A DNA stretch of 64,000 bases from Aminobacter sp. J41 (GTDB taxonomy: Bacteria > Pseudomonadota > Alphaproteobacteria > Rhizobiales > Rhizobiaceae), in the NCBI RefSeq assembly GCF_000526635.1, contig NZ_JAGL01000018.1, forward strand, positions 1 to 64,000, in the 5' to 3' direction. Under the pieces are notes generated by a model, which searched no databases, was not told the origin of the DNA, and was given only the letters and a program-made list of their open reading frames with translations. Shown here in pieces: positions 33,832 through 43,795 of this stretch. Position numbers and translations under genes: made by a program. Numbering within the stretch: position 1 is the stretch's first letter; each line of letters opens with the position of its first letter.

Positions 33832-35106
33832 TTATTTGCGGCGCCGGCAGCGCCAGTTCCAGTCGCGTTCCGGGCCTACGTCAATGTGCACGGCGTCGGT
33901 GTGGCAGTAGGTGCCAACGCCGCCGCGGCCGGGCATTGAGCGAGCAAAAGCAGCAAGTTGCGCCTTGCTGACGCCTTCGACCTTCACGTCAGCTGCGGCG
34001 CAGTACATGTGCAGCGAGTTCCTCGCGCCACGGGCCTTCGCGTTGCGTGCCGGGTTGCGGTAGCCGGAGGTGACGACGACCTTGCGGCCGAAGTGATTCT
34101 CGATCGCCTTCAACGTGCGCACCAGCGAAGGTTTCAGGCAGGCGACGTCGACGTGGTCGGTCTGGCGCAGCAGGCCGTTGGGTGCGAGTCGCGCGAGGCC
34201 GGCTGCCGAGGCTACCTGCACCGGAGCTTCCTCATCCTCATAAACGTCGATGTCGTCGCTTTCGTCTGCGCCGGAGCGGCGGGAAATTTCGAAGAGAGAA
34301 TTGGTTCGAACGCCGGGGAGGGCATTTTCGCCAGCCCCACTCGCCTTCGCAGGCTTGCTATTGCCGTTCGAGGCGAGCTGAATCATCGGGCGGGGCTTTG
34401 GTTCAGGAGCCGCGGCTGGCGCCTTGGGCGCCTCGGAAGGTGCAGGTGCTGCTGCTTGCGGAATGAGCGGCTGCGGCGCCGACTGCTGTTGCTGGTTGCC
34501 GAAGAGCGAGGCGAACAGGCCACGTTTCTTCGGTGGTTCGGTAGGAGCGATGAAGGCGGTTGCCGTTGCGGGCGCCTCTGCCTCCGGGCGCGCCGCGGGT
34601 ACTGATTCGGCCGCAGGTGCCGGCGCTGCAGCGGCTGCAGGCGAGGGCGCCGGAACGGGAACAGTCTGCGTCTGCGATTCGGCTGCAGTTGGTGGTGCCT
34701 GTTGCGGCGCGAGCGCCGCCGTCACGATCTGCTGCTGAACCTGCTGCTGCGCAGCGAGAGCCTCTGCCTGCTGCTGCAGCGTCGTTTCCTGCAGCTGGGA
34801 AACCGGACCGCCAGCGGAAAGGACCGGACGGAGGCCCGGAGCTGCTGCAACGGTGTCGGGAAGGTTCGGGTCGCCTTCTTCCTGGACAAAGGCGGAGACT
34901 GGTGCCGGAGCGTCGGCGGAAGGGAGTTCAGGTGCGCTCAGCGCGACAGTTTGTTCGGCTGCGGCCAGGGAGGAAGCTGCAGTGGGCGAAAAGCCCATGA
35001 ACTCGTCAGAACCGCTCGTCGTGCAGGATGCAAGGAGGATCGACGCCAGCGTCGAGAGAATAACGCGCCTGCCGGCGCGTGCGTAGCGCGAGTCCTCTAC
35101 TTTCAA
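33832..35106 (-). CDS. DUF882/peptidase M15-like lipoprotein with Pro/Ala/Gln-rich region
   Basis: A 424-aa protein. A lipobox (STLASILLASC) near residue 28 indicates a lipid-anchored protein. Residues 40-290 are a low-complexity Ala/Pro/Gln/Glu region. The C-terminal 110 residues are the M15A/YcbK-like domain (SGYRNPARNAKARGARNSLH, HTDAVHIDVGP) with the metal-binding His and Asp residues. Members trim peptidoglycan side chains or bind cell wall. The start is TTG at 35106 with GAAGGGG upstream. Confidence 0.83.
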   Translation of the reverse strand: MKVEDSRYARAGRRVILSTLASILLASCTTSGSDEFMGFSPTAASSLAAAEQTVALSAPELPSADAPAPVSAFVQEEGDPNLPDTVAAAPGLRPVLSAGGPVSQLQETTLQQQAEALAAQQQVQQQIVTAALAPQQAPPTAAESQTQTVPVPAPSPAAAAAPAPAAESVPAARPEAEAPATATAFIAPTEPPKKRGLFASLFGNQQQQSAPQPLIPQAAAPAPSEAPKAPAAAPEPKPRPMIQLASNGNSKPAKASGAGENALPGVRTNSLFEISRRSGADESDDIDVYEDEEAPVQVASAAGLARLAPNGLLRQTDHVDVACLKPSLVRTLKAIENHFGRKVVVTSGYRNPARNAKARGARNSLHMYCAAADVKVEGVSKAQLAAFARSMPGRGGVGTYCHTDAVHIDVGPERDWNWRCRRRK

Positions 35107-35336
35107 ACCGAACCCCTTCCAGGAACTGCGCGTGCCGCGACACGCCTACGTCTAACAGCCCAGATCCGCAGGTTTGCCCGTCCCAGAAACACAGAGGTAA
35201 CGAATCGTAAGCTGTTACGCAACATCACGGCTAAAATCGAATTAAGGCGGGAAAATGGTCAGAAAAGGGCGGGAGCAGCCCGGCACAAGCGACGCGTGTG
35301 GTGACGCTCGGAGAGGAACCGAATACCCGTTTGGTT

Positions 35337-36314
35337 TCAGGTGATTACAGTTTGGAGGCGTTCAAGCTCGGCAAGCTGACTCTTGGTCGTCTCGTAACCG
35401 ATCCGGATTGCCTCGTCAGCGCGGTAGAACTCGGTAAGGCCGATGTGGCCGAGCTTGGGCAGCAGAGATAGGTCCGGCGGGTCGCCTGCCATGCGGGCGC
35501 GCGAGATGCGGTCCTGAATGATGTTGAAGGCCTCGACCATGACACCGGTGATGCCGAGACGCACGTCGCGCTCGCTCGGGCCGCGATCCAAAACGAGCTC
35601 CGCGCCATCCTCGGGGTTCTTATCATCGGCGCTGTGCTTGATGACCGCGGCGCGACCGAAAAGGTCGTAGTGAAGGTTCACAGCCACGACGCGGGTCTGT
35701 TCGTAGGCACGGCAGACCGACACCGGCACCGGATTGACCAGCGCGCCATCGACCAGCACCCGGCGATTGCAGGTCACCGGCTCGAACACGCCCGGCAGTG
35801 CATAGGATGCCCGGATCGCGGTGATGATCGAGCCGCCCGACAGCCAAACCTCGTGGCCAGTACGGATTTCCGTCGCAACACAGACGAACGGCTTCGGCAG
35901 GTCGGCGAAGGTGATCCCTTCGAGATGCTGCTGCATCTTCTGCGTCAGCTTCATGCCGCCCAGCAGGCCGTTGCCGCCGAGGCGCAGGTCGAGCAGGCCA
36001 AAGATGCGGCGCTTGGTGAGCGAGCGGGCAAATTCCTCGAGTTCATCCAGCTTGCCGGCGAGGTAGCAGCCGCCGACGAGGGCGCCGATCGAAGTACCGG
36101 CGATCATGCTGATCTCGATGCCGGCCTCGTCGAGGGCGCGCAGGACGCCGATATGTGCCCAGCCGCGCGCCGCGCCGCCGCCAAGCGCCAGTGCGATCGG
36201 GGATTTTTTGCGGGGAGTTGGAGACGGCTCTTCCGGTGCGGCGGGCGGCTGATCCTCGCCGTTCGTCGGGTCCTGTTTGCTGCTCCGCAGTGCAGCCCAG
36301 TCAAGCATCGTCAT
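35337..36314 (-). CDS. patatin-like phospholipase family protein
   Basis: A 325-aa RssA-like protein. The oxyanion loop is LGGGAARGWAHIGVLRAL (residues 43-60), the nucleophile elbow GTSIG is near residue 75, and the catalytic Asp of DGA lies in VLVDGALVNPVPV near 192. After a variable linker the C-terminus is helical. The N-terminal 40 residues are polar and proline-rich. No signal peptide is seen, so it is probably cytoplasmic or membrane-associated. The lipid substrate is unknown. Confidence 0.88.
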   Translation of the reverse strand: MTMLDWAALRSSKQDPTNGEDQPPAAPEEPSPTPRKKSPIALALGGGAARGWAHIGVLRALDEAGIEISMIAGTSIGALVGGCYLAGKLDELEEFARSLTKRRIFGLLDLRLGGNGLLGGMKLTQKMQQHLEGITFADLPKPFVCVATEIRTGHEVWLSGGSIITAIRASYALPGVFEPVTCNRRVLVDGALVNPVPVSVCRAYEQTRVVAVNLHYDLFGRAAVIKHSADDKNPEDGAELVLDRGPSERDVRLGITGVMVEAFNIIQDRISRARMAGDPPDLSLLPKLGHIGLTEFYRADEAIRIGYETTKSQLAELERLQTVIT

Positions 36315-36388
36315 GGCTCCCTCCTCCTGCGCGCAATATAGGTCGCAGGTTGTATCGAAATGATGAATAGGAGGGGAAGGCGACGCGG

Positions 36389-36832
36389 CTAGTTGCCGTA
36401 GACACCTTCTGGATCAAACTTGGCCGGCTGACCGTCGTCTGAAAGTATTGCCGTCCCATCTTCTGCCACCACGATCCTGTAGAAACAGGAACGCCGCCCA
36501 GTGTGACAGGTTGCGTCGTGACCGGCGACTTCTACTTTCAGCCATACCGCATCCTGGTCGCAATCGGTACGCATCTCGACCACATGCTGGAGGTTGCCGG
36601 AGGTCTCCCCCTTCTTCCAGAGGCTTTTGCGGGAGCGCGACCAATAGTGCGCGATCCCGGTCTCGAGCGTTTTTGCCAGCGCTTCCGCGTTCATGTGCGC
36701 GACCATCAGCAGCGTCCCGTCGGCCGCGTCGGTAACGACGGCGGTCACGAGCCCGTCACGGTCGAAGCGCGGCGAGAAGAGCTTGCCTTCCTCAAGAACG
36801 GACTTGTCGCTCGAAGGCGCGGTGAATTCCAT
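36389..36832 (-). CDS. hisI: phosphoribosyl-AMP cyclohydrolase
   Basis: A 147-aa HisI, which opens the purine ring of phosphoribosyl-AMP in histidine synthesis. Conserved blocks are [49 protein letters not shown] and [11 protein letters not shown], holding the metal-binding Cys residues. The open frame extends to 36982 but overlaps folE. ATG at 36832 gives the family start, 17 bp after the folE stop, so the two form an operon. No fused HisE domain is present. Confidence 0.94.
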   Translation of the reverse strand: MEFTAPSSDKSVLEEGKLFSPRFDRDGLVTAVVTDAADGTLLMVAHMNAEALAKTLETGIAHYWSRSRKSLWKKGETSGNLQHVVEMRTDCDQDAVWLKVEVAGHDATCHTGRRSCFYRIVVAEDGTAILSDDGQPAKFDPEGVYGN

Positions 36833-36849
36833 GATCTGTCCCGGGAAGA

Positions 36850-37485
36850 TTAGCGGCCGGTGCCGGCGCGCAGCATCATCATGAAGCGCGCCTGCTCCTG
36901 GGGATCGTCCTGGAACGCGCCGGTGAATGTTGTGGTCAGCGTGGTTGAGCCCTGCTTGCGGATGCCGCGCATGGCCATGCACATGTGCTCGGCCTCGATC
37001 ATGATGGCAACGCCACGTGGGTTGAGGACGTCCTGGATCACGCCAGCGATCTGTGCGGTCATCGCTTCCTGCGTCTGCAGGCGATGCGCGAAGATGTCGA
37101 CTACGCGGGCGATCTTGGAGAGACCCACCACCTTGCCGTCGGGCAGGTAACCGACATGGGCGCGGCCGATGATCGGCACCATGTGGTGCTCGCAGTGCGA
37201 GTGGAACTGGATGTCACGAACCAGGACGAGGTCGTTGTAGCCCTCGACTTCCTCGAAGGTGCGGCCGAGCTCTTCGGCCGGGTCCTGAGTATAGCCGGAG
37301 AACATCTCGCGATATGCCTTGGCCACACGCTTCGGCGTGTCGATCAGGCCCTCGCGATCAGGGTTGTCGCCGGTCCAGCGAAGGAGCGTGCGCACGGCGG
37401 CTTCGACTTCGGCCTGGGTCGGTGCCGGCTCAGAATGCTTCGGGTTTTCCGCACGCGGCGGGAAGTTCTTGACGATCGCGTCCAT
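36850..37485 (-). CDS. folE: GTP cyclohydrolase I
   Basis: A 211-aa enzyme that converts GTP to dihydroneopterin triphosphate, the first step to folate. [20 protein letters not shown] holds the zinc ligands, and [17 protein letters not shown] completes the active site. The frame is open to 37563, but ATG at 37485 ([11 protein letters not shown]) is the likely start. It leads the folE-hisI pair. The divergent gene at 37710 shares the upstream region. Confidence 0.94.
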   Translation of the reverse strand: MDAIVKNFPPRAENPKHSEPAPTQAEVEAAVRTLLRWTGDNPDREGLIDTPKRVAKAYREMFSGYTQDPAEELGRTFEEVEGYNDLVLVRDIQFHSHCEHHMVPIIGRAHVGYLPDGKVVGLSKIARVVDIFAHRLQTQEAMTAQIAGVIQDVLNPRGVAIMIEAEHMCMAMRGIRKQGSTTLTTTFTGAFQDDPQEQARFMMMLRAGTGR

Positions 37486-37606
37486 GAAAGGTGTCTCCCG
37501 TAGTCCCTTTCGAGGAAGGGACGAGTTAAACGGACCACAGCCATTCACGGGGAACATCCACATCCCGGGAAGCGGCGTGCATTCCTACCTCAAGCGACAG
37601 GCTTGC

Positions 37607-37636
37607 TTGTCGCTCGCGGCGTCCGGCCATTATATA
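37607..37636 (+). promoter_or_regulatory. possible promoter of the Fe-S scaffold gene
   Basis: TTGTCG (37607-37612) and TATATA (37631-37636) are 18 bp apart in a locally AT-rich stretch about 70 bp before the start codon at 37710. The -10 is good and the -35 only fair. Confidence 0.35.
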
Positions 37637-37709
37637 TGCAGGTAGAATACGATTTGGAAGACCGGTATGGAGTAAACAATCCGTCTTCCTGGCCACAAGG
37701 GCGAAAGCC

Positions 37710-38156
37710 ATGATCGACGAAGTCTATAACGCGAAAATCCTTGGCTTTGCAGGGAATATCGGCCGCATTGGCCGCCTCCAAGCTCCGGATGCGACAGCCA
37801 CGGCGCACTCAAAACTGTGTGGCTCCACTGTAACCGTGGACATCCGGATGGAGGGGGAGGTCATTGTCGACTTCGCCCATGAAGTAAAGGCCTGCGCGCT
37901 TGGCCAGGCGTCGTCCTCAATCATGGCGCAGAACGTTGTCGGCGCGACGGCGGATGAACTTCGCGCGGTGCGCGAGGCGATGCTGAAGATGCTGAAGGAG
38001 AACGGCGCGCCGCCGGAGGGCCGCTTCGCGGACCTCAAATATCTGGAGCCGGTTCGCGACTACAAGGCGCGTCATGCCTCCACGATGCTTACCTTCGACG
38101 CTGTTGTCGATGCGATCGGCCAGGTCGAGAAGAAGCGGGCAGGCGAGGCGGCCTGA
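37710..38156 (+). CDS. NifU/IscU-like iron-sulfur cluster scaffold protein
   Basis: A 148-aa SUF-type scaffold. It keeps two family cysteines (SKLCGSTV and KACALGQASSSIMA), but the position where a third cysteine usually lies reads RDYKARHASTMLTF, with no cysteine. The form appears to be one seen in rhizobia. Cluster binding through two Cys plus Asp/His is possible. It stands alone, divergent from folE. Confidence 0.82.
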   Translation: MIDEVYNAKILGFAGNIGRIGRLQAPDATATAHSKLCGSTVTVDIRMEGEVIVDFAHEVKACALGQASSSIMAQNVVGATADELRAVREAMLKMLKENGAPPEGRFADLKYLEPVRDYKARHASTMLTFDAVVDAIGQVEKKRAGEAA

Positions 38157-38173
38157 GCCGCCTCTTCATCCCG

Positions 38174-39211
38174 TCATCCCTGAGCGAGGATGTCCTTCAC
38201 CATCGGCATGACTTTCGTGCCGTAGAGTTCGATGCTCTTCATGAGCGTCGGATGCGGCATCGGGCCAGACGCATATTTCATGTCGAAGCGATGGATGCCG
38301 AGCGTCTTGATCGTGCTCGCGATCTTCTTCGCGACCGTCTCCGGCGAGCCGACATAGAGCGAGCCCATATCGGCCTCCATCTTCATCCGGTCCTTCGTGA
38401 TCCGGCCCCAGCCGCGCTCGCCGCCGATACGGTTGTGCAGCATCTCGTAGCCGGGCCAGAGTTCTTCCAGCGCCTGTTCGTCAGTTTCGGCCACGTGGCC
38501 GGGCGAATGAACGCCGAGCGGCTGTACCTCGCCGCCGAGCTGCTCGACCGCGCGATGGTAGAGGTCGATGAAAGGCAGGAAACGCTTCGGGTCACCGCCG
38601 ATGATCGCAAGCATCATCGGCAGGCCGTAGTTCACGGCACGGACCACGGATTCCGGGCTGCCACCGACGCCGACCCAGGTCTTGAGCGAACCGTTCTCGA
38701 TCGGCGGGTAGACCATCTGGTCGCGCAGAGGCGGGCGCACCGTCCCTTGCCACGTCACTGGACCGCCCTTCAACAGGCCTGCGAAGAGGTCGAGCTTTTC
38801 GGAAAACAGCGTCTCATAGTCGTTGAGATTGTAGCCGAAGAGCGGGAACGACTCGGTGAAAGAGCCGCGGCCGAGGATGACCTCGGCACGGCCGTTCGAA
38901 ATGGCATTGAGCGTCGAGAACCGCTGGAAGACGCGGACCGGCTCGTCGGAGGATAGCACGGTAACGGCCGAACCCAGGCGGATCCGACTGGTTCGCGCAG
39001 CGATCGCGGAGAGAACCACCTCCGGCGAGGAGATCGCGAAATCGTCGCGATGATGCTCGCCGAGGCCGATGAAGTCGATGCCAACCTGATCAGCGAGCAC
39101 GCCCTGTTCGACAACGTCGCGCAGCACCTGAGCATGGTGCTTCAGCTTGCCGTTTTCGTCGACGGTGACGTCGCCGAACGTATCGAGGCCGAGTTCAACA
39201 CTGTCGGTCAT
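38174..39211 (-). CDS. luciferase-like (LLM class) flavin-dependent oxidoreductase
   Basis: A 345-aa TIM-barrel flavin monooxygenase. GLDTFGDVTVD opens the barrel, FIGLGEHHRDDFAISSPEVV and RIRLGSAVTVLSSDEPVRVF are the usual second and third blocks, and GRAEVILGRGSFTESFPLFG follows. Members use reduced FMN and O2 on varied substrates, and the substrate here is unknown. It converges on the scaffold gene. Confidence 0.87.
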   Translation of the reverse strand: MTDSVELGLDTFGDVTVDENGKLKHHAQVLRDVVEQGVLADQVGIDFIGLGEHHRDDFAISSPEVVLSAIAARTSRIRLGSAVTVLSSDEPVRVFQRFSTLNAISNGRAEVILGRGSFTESFPLFGYNLNDYETLFSEKLDLFAGLLKGGPVTWQGTVRPPLRDQMVYPPIENGSLKTWVGVGGSPESVVRAVNYGLPMMLAIIGGDPKRFLPFIDLYHRAVEQLGGEVQPLGVHSPGHVAETDEQALEELWPGYEMLHNRIGGERGWGRITKDRMKMEADMGSLYVGSPETVAKKIASTIKTLGIHRFDMKYASGPMPHPTLMKSIELYGTKVMPMVKDILAQG

Positions 39212-39325
39212 GATAAGATCCTTTGGCCGCGCCCGAACGGCGTGGCTTTCCGTTGCGTTGGTTCACAATTAAAGGTTTCACGGCGCCGTTCAAATGCGTG
39301 ACGCTGAACGGATTGTTCTCTTGAG

Positions 39326-39691
39326 GTGTACTTGAAGCAGGATGCGAAAAAGCCCGCACGGCGCGGCCGGAACTGGGACGGTCCCTGGCGCAGGACGCCG
39401 GGACGGCTCATCGGCACCGCGTTCGTGCGCCTGTACCAGCTGACGCTGTCGGGCTTCATCGGCAATTCCTGTCGGCATTTCCCAACCTGCTCGGAATATG
39501 CCTATGAGGCGATCGCACGGCACGGCCTGTGGGCTGGCGGCTTCATGGGGTTGTTCAGGGTGATGCGCTGCGGACCCGGCGGAACGCACGGGATTGATCT
39601 TGTTCCTGAAACGCTCGACAGCCGCTTCGTCTGGTACCTGCCGTGGCGTTACTGGGCGATTTCCTCGGGAAAAACCCCCGTCGCATCGTGA
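39326..39691 (+). CDS. yidD: membrane protein insertion efficiency factor YidD
   Basis: A 121-aa YidD/Haemolytic-domain protein. The hallmark is FIGNSCRHFPTCSEYAYEAI with three conserved cysteines counted with RCGPGG, and the preceding helix (RLIGTAFVRLYQLTLSG) is amphipathic. It helps the YidC insertase at the inner membrane. The start is GTG at 39326, with a TTG two codons later as an alternative. It is not beside rnpA/yidC here, as in many alphaproteobacteria. Confidence 0.87.
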   Translation: MYLKQDAKKPARRGRNWDGPWRRTPGRLIGTAFVRLYQLTLSGFIGNSCRHFPTCSEYAYEAIARHGLWAGGFMGLFRVMRCGPGGTHGIDLVPETLDSRFVWYLPWRYWAISSGKTPVAS

Positions 39692-39784
39692 ATGCTGACT
39701 GTCAGTGGTTGATGAAGCTTGACGTGTCGGGGGTGAACGAAGCAACCTGACGGCCTCTCGCACTCGCGCAATTTGGAGGGGTCC

Positions 39785-39964
39785 ATGCACAAGTTCGAAA
39801 TCTACAAGGACAAGGCCGGCGAATATCGAGTTCGCTTCAAGTACAACAGCGAGATCATGTTCTCGACCGAAGGCTACAAGTCGAAGGCGAGCGCTCAGAA
39901 CGCGATCGAGTCGATCAAGAAGAATGGTCCGGACGCTCCTGTCGAAGACATCAGCGTCGCCTAA
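39785..39964 (+). CDS. YegP family (DUF1508) small protein
   Basis: A 59-aa single-repeat DUF1508 protein. FEIYKDKAGEYRVRFKYNSE followed by STEGYKSKASAQNAIESIKK is the family signature. E. coli YegP carries two such repeats, so this is a half-size form. Its molecular role is not known. The ribosome binding site GGAGGGG lies just before the ATG. Confidence 0.87.
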   Translation: MHKFEIYKDKAGEYRVRFKYNSEIMFSTEGYKSKASAQNAIESIKKNGPDAPVEDISVA

Positions 39965-39985
39965 CCGGCCTAATCAGCAAGTTCA

Positions 39986-40014
39986 GGGCCCGCGCCGCAA
40001 GGCGCGGGCCCTTT
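39986..40014 (+). terminator. rho-independent terminator after the YegP-like gene
   Basis: An 11-bp stem GGGCCCGCGCC / GGCGCGGGCCC closed by a GCAA tetraloop, followed by TTT. It begins 22 bp after the stop. Confidence 0.85.
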
Positions 40015-40127
40015 ACCTATCCGGTCAGGGCGGTTATGTGTGCCGCCGCGTGGCAGCCGGCTTTGCGCGCCACGATAAATCTTGAGGCCACCCGCGTTCG
40101 TAGGCGGGACTGGATAGGAGAATTTCG

Positions 40128-42110
40128 ATGGCTTCCGTTTCCCTTACATTTCCCGATGGTTCCGTCCGCGAATACGACGCGGCGATGACCGGCGCCGAGC
40201 TGGCCGAATCCATCTCCAAGTCCCTGGCGAAAAAGGCCGTGGCCTACGCCGTCGACGGCACGCTGCGTGACCTGTCCGACCCGCTCGGCAACTCGGGCAA
40301 GGTCGAAATCGTGACGCGCGACGATCCGCGCGCGCTCGAACTGATCCGCCATGACGCGGCGCACGTGCTCGCCGAGGCGGTCCAGGAGCTGTGGCCGGGC
40401 ACCCAGGTCACCATCGGCCCGGTGATCGAGAACGGCTTCTATTACGACTTCGCACGCAACGAGCCGTTCACGCCGGACGACTTCGCCGCCATCGAGAAGA
40501 AGATGCGGGAGATCATCCAGCGCAACAAGCCGTTCACCAAGGAAGTCTGGTCGCGCGACGAGGCCAAGAAGGTGTTCGCCGAGAAGGGCGAGGCCTACAA
40601 GGTCGAACTCGTCGACGCGATCCCGGAAGACCAGGACATCAAGATCTACCGCCAGGGCGACTGGTTCGACCTGTGCCGCGGCCCGCACATGGCCTCGACC
40701 GGCCAGATCGGCAACGCTTTCAAGCTGATGAAGGTCGCGGGCGCCTACTGGCGCGGTGACTCCAACAATCCGATGCTGACCCGCATCTACGGCACGGCTT
40801 GGGCGACGCAGGAGCAGCTCGACCAGTACCTGCACATGCTTGAAGAGGCTGAGAAGCGCGACCATCGCCGCCTGGGCCGTGAGATGGACCTGTTCCACTT
40901 CCAGGAGGAGGGGCCGGGCGTCGTGTTCTGGCACGCGAAGGGCTGGAAGATGTTCCAGACGCTGGTCGCCTACATGCGACGCCGCCTTGCCGCCGACTAT
41001 CAGGAGGTCAACGCACCGCAGGTGCTCGACCACGGCTTGTGGGAGACCTCGGGTCACTGGGGCTGGTACAAGGAGAACATGTTCGCCGTGCAGTCGGCGG
41101 GTGAGGAAGCCGAGGACAAGCGCATCTTCGCTCTCAAGCCGATGAACTGCCCGGGCCACGTCCAGATCTTCAAGCACGGTCTTAAGTCGTATCGCGAACT
41201 GCCGATCCGCCTTGCTGAATTCGGGACTGTTCACCGCTACGAGCCCTCGGGCGCGCTGCACGGCCTGATGCGCGTGCGCGGCTTCACGCAGGACGATGCG
41301 CACATCTTCTGTACGGAAGAGCAGCTCGCCGAGGAGTGCCTCAAGATCAACGAGTTGATCCTGTCGGTCTACCAGGACTTCGGCTTTGAGGAGATCGTCG
41401 TCAAGCTGTCGACGCGTCCCGAGAAGCGCGTCGGCTCTGATGAGAACTGGGATCACGCCGAGGAGATCATGACCCGCGTCCTCAAGCAGATCGAGGAGCA
41501 GTCGGGCGGCCGCATCAAGACCGGCATCCTGCCCGGCGAGGGGGCGTTCTACGGTCCGAAGTTCGAGTACACGCTGAAGGACGCCATCGGCCGTGAGTGG
41601 CAGTGCGGCACGACTCAGGTCGACTTCAATCTGCCGGAGCGCTTCGGCGCGTTCTACATCGGTGCCGACTCTGAGAAAAAGCAGCCGGTGATGGTTCACC
41701 GCGCGATCTGCGGCTCGATGGAGCGCTTCCTTGGCATCCTGATCGAGAACTTCTCGGGTCACTTCCCGCTTTGGCTGGCGCCGGTGCAGGTGGTTGTCGC
41801 GACGATCACCTCGGACGCCGACGAGTACGCTTCGCGCGTCGTCGCCAAGCTGCGTGCCGCCGGCCTTGCCGCCGAAGCGGACCTTCGTAACGAGAAGATC
41901 AACTACAAGGTCCGCGAGCACTCGCTGGCCAAGGTGCCGGTCATTCTCGTTTGCGGCCGCCGTGAGGCGGAAGAGGGCACGGTGAACATCCGCCGCCTCG
42001 GCTCGCGTGACCAGGAGTCGAGCACGCTCGAAGCCACGATCGCGATGCTGGTGGACGAGGCAACGCCTCCGGACATCAAGCGCGCCCGGGCTGCTGCAGC
42101 GGCAATCTGA
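40128..42110 (+). CDS. thrS: threonyl-tRNA synthetase
   Basis: A 660-aa class II synthetase. An N-terminal TGS domain (about 1-65) leads to the editing domain ([18 protein letters not shown]) and then to the catalytic core with [13 protein letters not shown] (zinc-binding Cys), [15 protein letters not shown] (motif 2) and [18 protein letters not shown] (motif 3). The C-terminal anticodon-binding domain starts near 550. GGAGAA precedes the ATG. Full family length with no defects seen. Confidence 0.96.
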   Translation: MASVSLTFPDGSVREYDAAMTGAELAESISKSLAKKAVAYAVDGTLRDLSDPLGNSGKVEIVTRDDPRALELIRHDAAHVLAEAVQELWPGTQVTIGPVIENGFYYDFARNEPFTPDDFAAIEKKMREIIQRNKPFTKEVWSRDEAKKVFAEKGEAYKVELVDAIPEDQDIKIYRQGDWFDLCRGPHMASTGQIGNAFKLMKVAGAYWRGDSNNPMLTRIYGTAWATQEQLDQYLHMLEEAEKRDHRRLGREMDLFHFQEEGPGVVFWHAKGWKMFQTLVAYMRRRLAADYQEVNAPQVLDHGLWETSGHWGWYKENMFAVQSAGEEAEDKRIFALKPMNCPGHVQIFKHGLKSYRELPIRLAEFGTVHRYEPSGALHGLMRVRGFTQDDAHIFCTEEQLAEECLKINELILSVYQDFGFEEIVVKLSTRPEKRVGSDENWDHAEEIMTRVLKQIEEQSGGRIKTGILPGEGAFYGPKFEYTLKDAIGREWQCGTTQVDFNLPERFGAFYIGADSEKKQPVMVHRAICGSMERFLGILIENFSGHFPLWLAPVQVVVATITSDADEYASRVVAKLRAAGLAAEADLRNEKINYKVREHSLAKVPVILVCGRREAEEGTVNIRRLGSRDQESSTLEATIAMLVDEATPPDIKRARAAAAAI

Positions 42111-42124
42111 TCAGGAAATGAAGA

Positions 42125-42151
42125 CCGGCGGCTGGCTTAGTCAGCCGCCGG
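42125..42151. terminator. bidirectional hairpin between thrS and the convergent gene
   Basis: CCGGCGGCTG / CAGCCGCCGG forms a 10-bp stem with a 7-base loop, and the loop holds the stop codon of the minus-strand gene. No clear T-run follows on the plus strand, so termination strength is uncertain. Confidence 0.5.
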
Positions 42152-43099
42152 ATCCGTTTCGGCCTCGGAGATCAGGACCTCGACATCCTGATTGCGGCCG
42201 GCAACGACGGTAAAGTCGCGCTGGTAGATCTTGTCGCGATTCTTCGCGACCACCGCGTAGTCGCCTTCGGCCAGCACCAGCGAAGAGAAAGCGCCGACGC
42301 TTTCACGCACGATATCGCCCGCGTCCGACAGCACGACCCAGGACGTGTCAGCGATCGCCTCGCCGCCCTTTTCGCGGACCAGCTTCAGCGTCACTTCCGC
42401 GGCGCGGTGCTCAACCGTCGCTTCGGTCAGCTTGCCAGCTTCGACAATGATGTCGGAGCGGATGACGGCGTTGACGTCGCCGTAGGTTGAAACGACGTGA
42501 TAGGTCCCCGACTTGAGGCGCACGACGGTATTCGGCTTGACCTGCGGCGCGATCAGCGCGCGATCGCCATTGGCGTCCGTCTCGGCCTCGTAGATGGAAA
42601 AGCTCAGCTTGCCGTTGGGGATGCGCATGCCACCGGCGAGAATGGCGTCAAGCTTCATGCCGCCCGCATCGAGGACGACGGTTTCGGTCTTAGAGTTGGC
42701 ACCGACCGTAATGCGCTTGGTGGCACCGGCGCGGCCGAAGGAGGCATGGACGAGGTAGCTGCCCGGTTCAAGGTGAAAAGTACTGGAGCCGCCCTGTGCC
42801 GAAGCAACCAGTGGCAGCTTTCCATCTTCGCCGGCCTGGGGGCTGAATACTCGCCAAACAATTCCGCGGGTGATTTCCTTGCCGTCCTCCGTCATCAGCG
42901 CGGTCAGCTTGACCTCGCCGAGACCCTGCTGCGCAAGTGGTGCGCTGCTGGAGGGCGGGGCGTAGGTGGACAAACCAGGCAGGCGCAGACCATCGATCGT
43001 CGTCCCTTGCTGGACGAAATCCTGCGCTGTCGCGGCGGTGGCTCCAAACAGGGCGACCGCGGCGGCAAGCGTGAACAGACTGGATACCACCCCTCTCAT
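42137..43099 (-). CDS. exported protein of unknown function
   Basis: A 320-aa protein with a Sec signal peptide (LFTLAAAVALFGATAATAQD). The mature part has four or five beta-rich segments of similar pattern (for example YLVHASFGRAGATKRITVGA and YHVVSTYGDVNAVIRSDIIV), resembling carboxypeptidase-regulatory-like or Ig-like modules. The tail is AETDPAAD. No catalytic motif is visible. It is probably periplasmic or surface-exposed. The start at 43099 is chosen for the signal peptide, although the frame is open to 43174. Confidence 0.75.
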   Translation of the reverse strand: MRGVVSSLFTLAAAVALFGATAATAQDFVQQGTTIDGLRLPGLSTYAPPSSSAPLAQQGLGEVKLTALMTEDGKEITRGIVWRVFSPQAGEDGKLPLVASAQGGSSTFHLEPGSYLVHASFGRAGATKRITVGANSKTETVVLDAGGMKLDAILAGGMRIPNGKLSFSIYEAETDANGDRALIAPQVKPNTVVRLKSGTYHVVSTYGDVNAVIRSDIIVEAGKLTEATVEHRAAEVTLKLVREKGGEAIADTSWVVLSDAGDIVRESVGAFSSLVLAEGDYAVVAKNRDKIYQRDFTVVAGRNQDVEVLISEAETDPAAD

Positions 43100-43206
43100 G
43101 CCTTGCTTTGGACCGCATACGGGTGGCAATTTCAAGGCGAAAACTTCACACGTGCAAAGAGCTGCCGGGCACATTCAGTGTCCCGGACATACATGAAGGG
43201 GCAGTC

Positions 43207-43791
43207 TTGTCGAATCCCGCAATTGAATTGCTGCTGAACCGTTGTTCCGCTCCCGTCCAGGAACTCAAGGAACCGGCACCCTCCGACGAAGAGATCCGCA
43301 CCATCCTGACCGCCGCTTCGCGCGTTCCTGATCATGGCCGCCTCGCTCCATGGCGGTTCATCATCTTTCGCGGGGAGGCGAGGGAACTGGTCGGCGAGAA
43401 GCTTGTAGAGCTCGCCCTGAAGCGCGAGCCGGACCTCAGCGAAGCGCGGCAGGAGCAGGAACGCACGCGGTTTTCTCGCGCGCCGCTCGTTATCGGAGTC
43501 GTCTCAGTGCCGCGCGAGCATCCCAAGGTGCCGCAGTGGGAGATGTTCCTCTCGGGCGGCGCCGCCGCGATGAATCTGGTCCTTGCGGCCAATGCCCTCG
43601 GCTATTCGACCAACTGGATCACCAACTGGTATTCGGACGATGAGGAAGGCCGGCGCATTCTCGGCCTTGCGCCCGAGGAACGCGTCGTCGGGTTTGTGCA
43701 TATTGGTACGTTCAGCGGCCAGCCGCAGCAGCGGCCGCGCCCGAACCTTGATTCGCTGGTTTCCGAATATTCGGGCCCCTACGAAGGATGA
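43207..43791 (+). CDS. nitroreductase family protein, YdjA-like
   Basis: A 194-aa FMN-dependent nitroreductase-fold protein. AIELLLNRCSAPVQELKEPA matches the YdjA N-terminus, ASRVPDHGRLAPWRFIIFRG is the FMN-phosphate site, and GGAAAMNLVLAANALGYSTN is the helix typical of the family. The start is TTG at 43207 with GAAGGGG five bases upstream. The nearby ATG is out of frame. It is followed after 4 bp by a flavin reductase gene, so the two are probably co-transcribed. Confidence 0.85.
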   Translation: MSNPAIELLLNRCSAPVQELKEPAPSDEEIRTILTAASRVPDHGRLAPWRFIIFRGEARELVGEKLVELALKREPDLSEARQEQERTRFSRAPLVIGVVSVPREHPKVPQWEMFLSGGAAAMNLVLAANALGYSTNWITNWYSDDEEGRRILGLAPEERVVGFVHIGTFSGQPQQRPRPNLDSLVSEYSGPYEG

Positions 43792-43795
43792 GCTG

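Noticed and set aside
40017-41921. 634-aa open frame antisense to thrS
   Set aside because: thrS is complete and the antisense translation has no domain.
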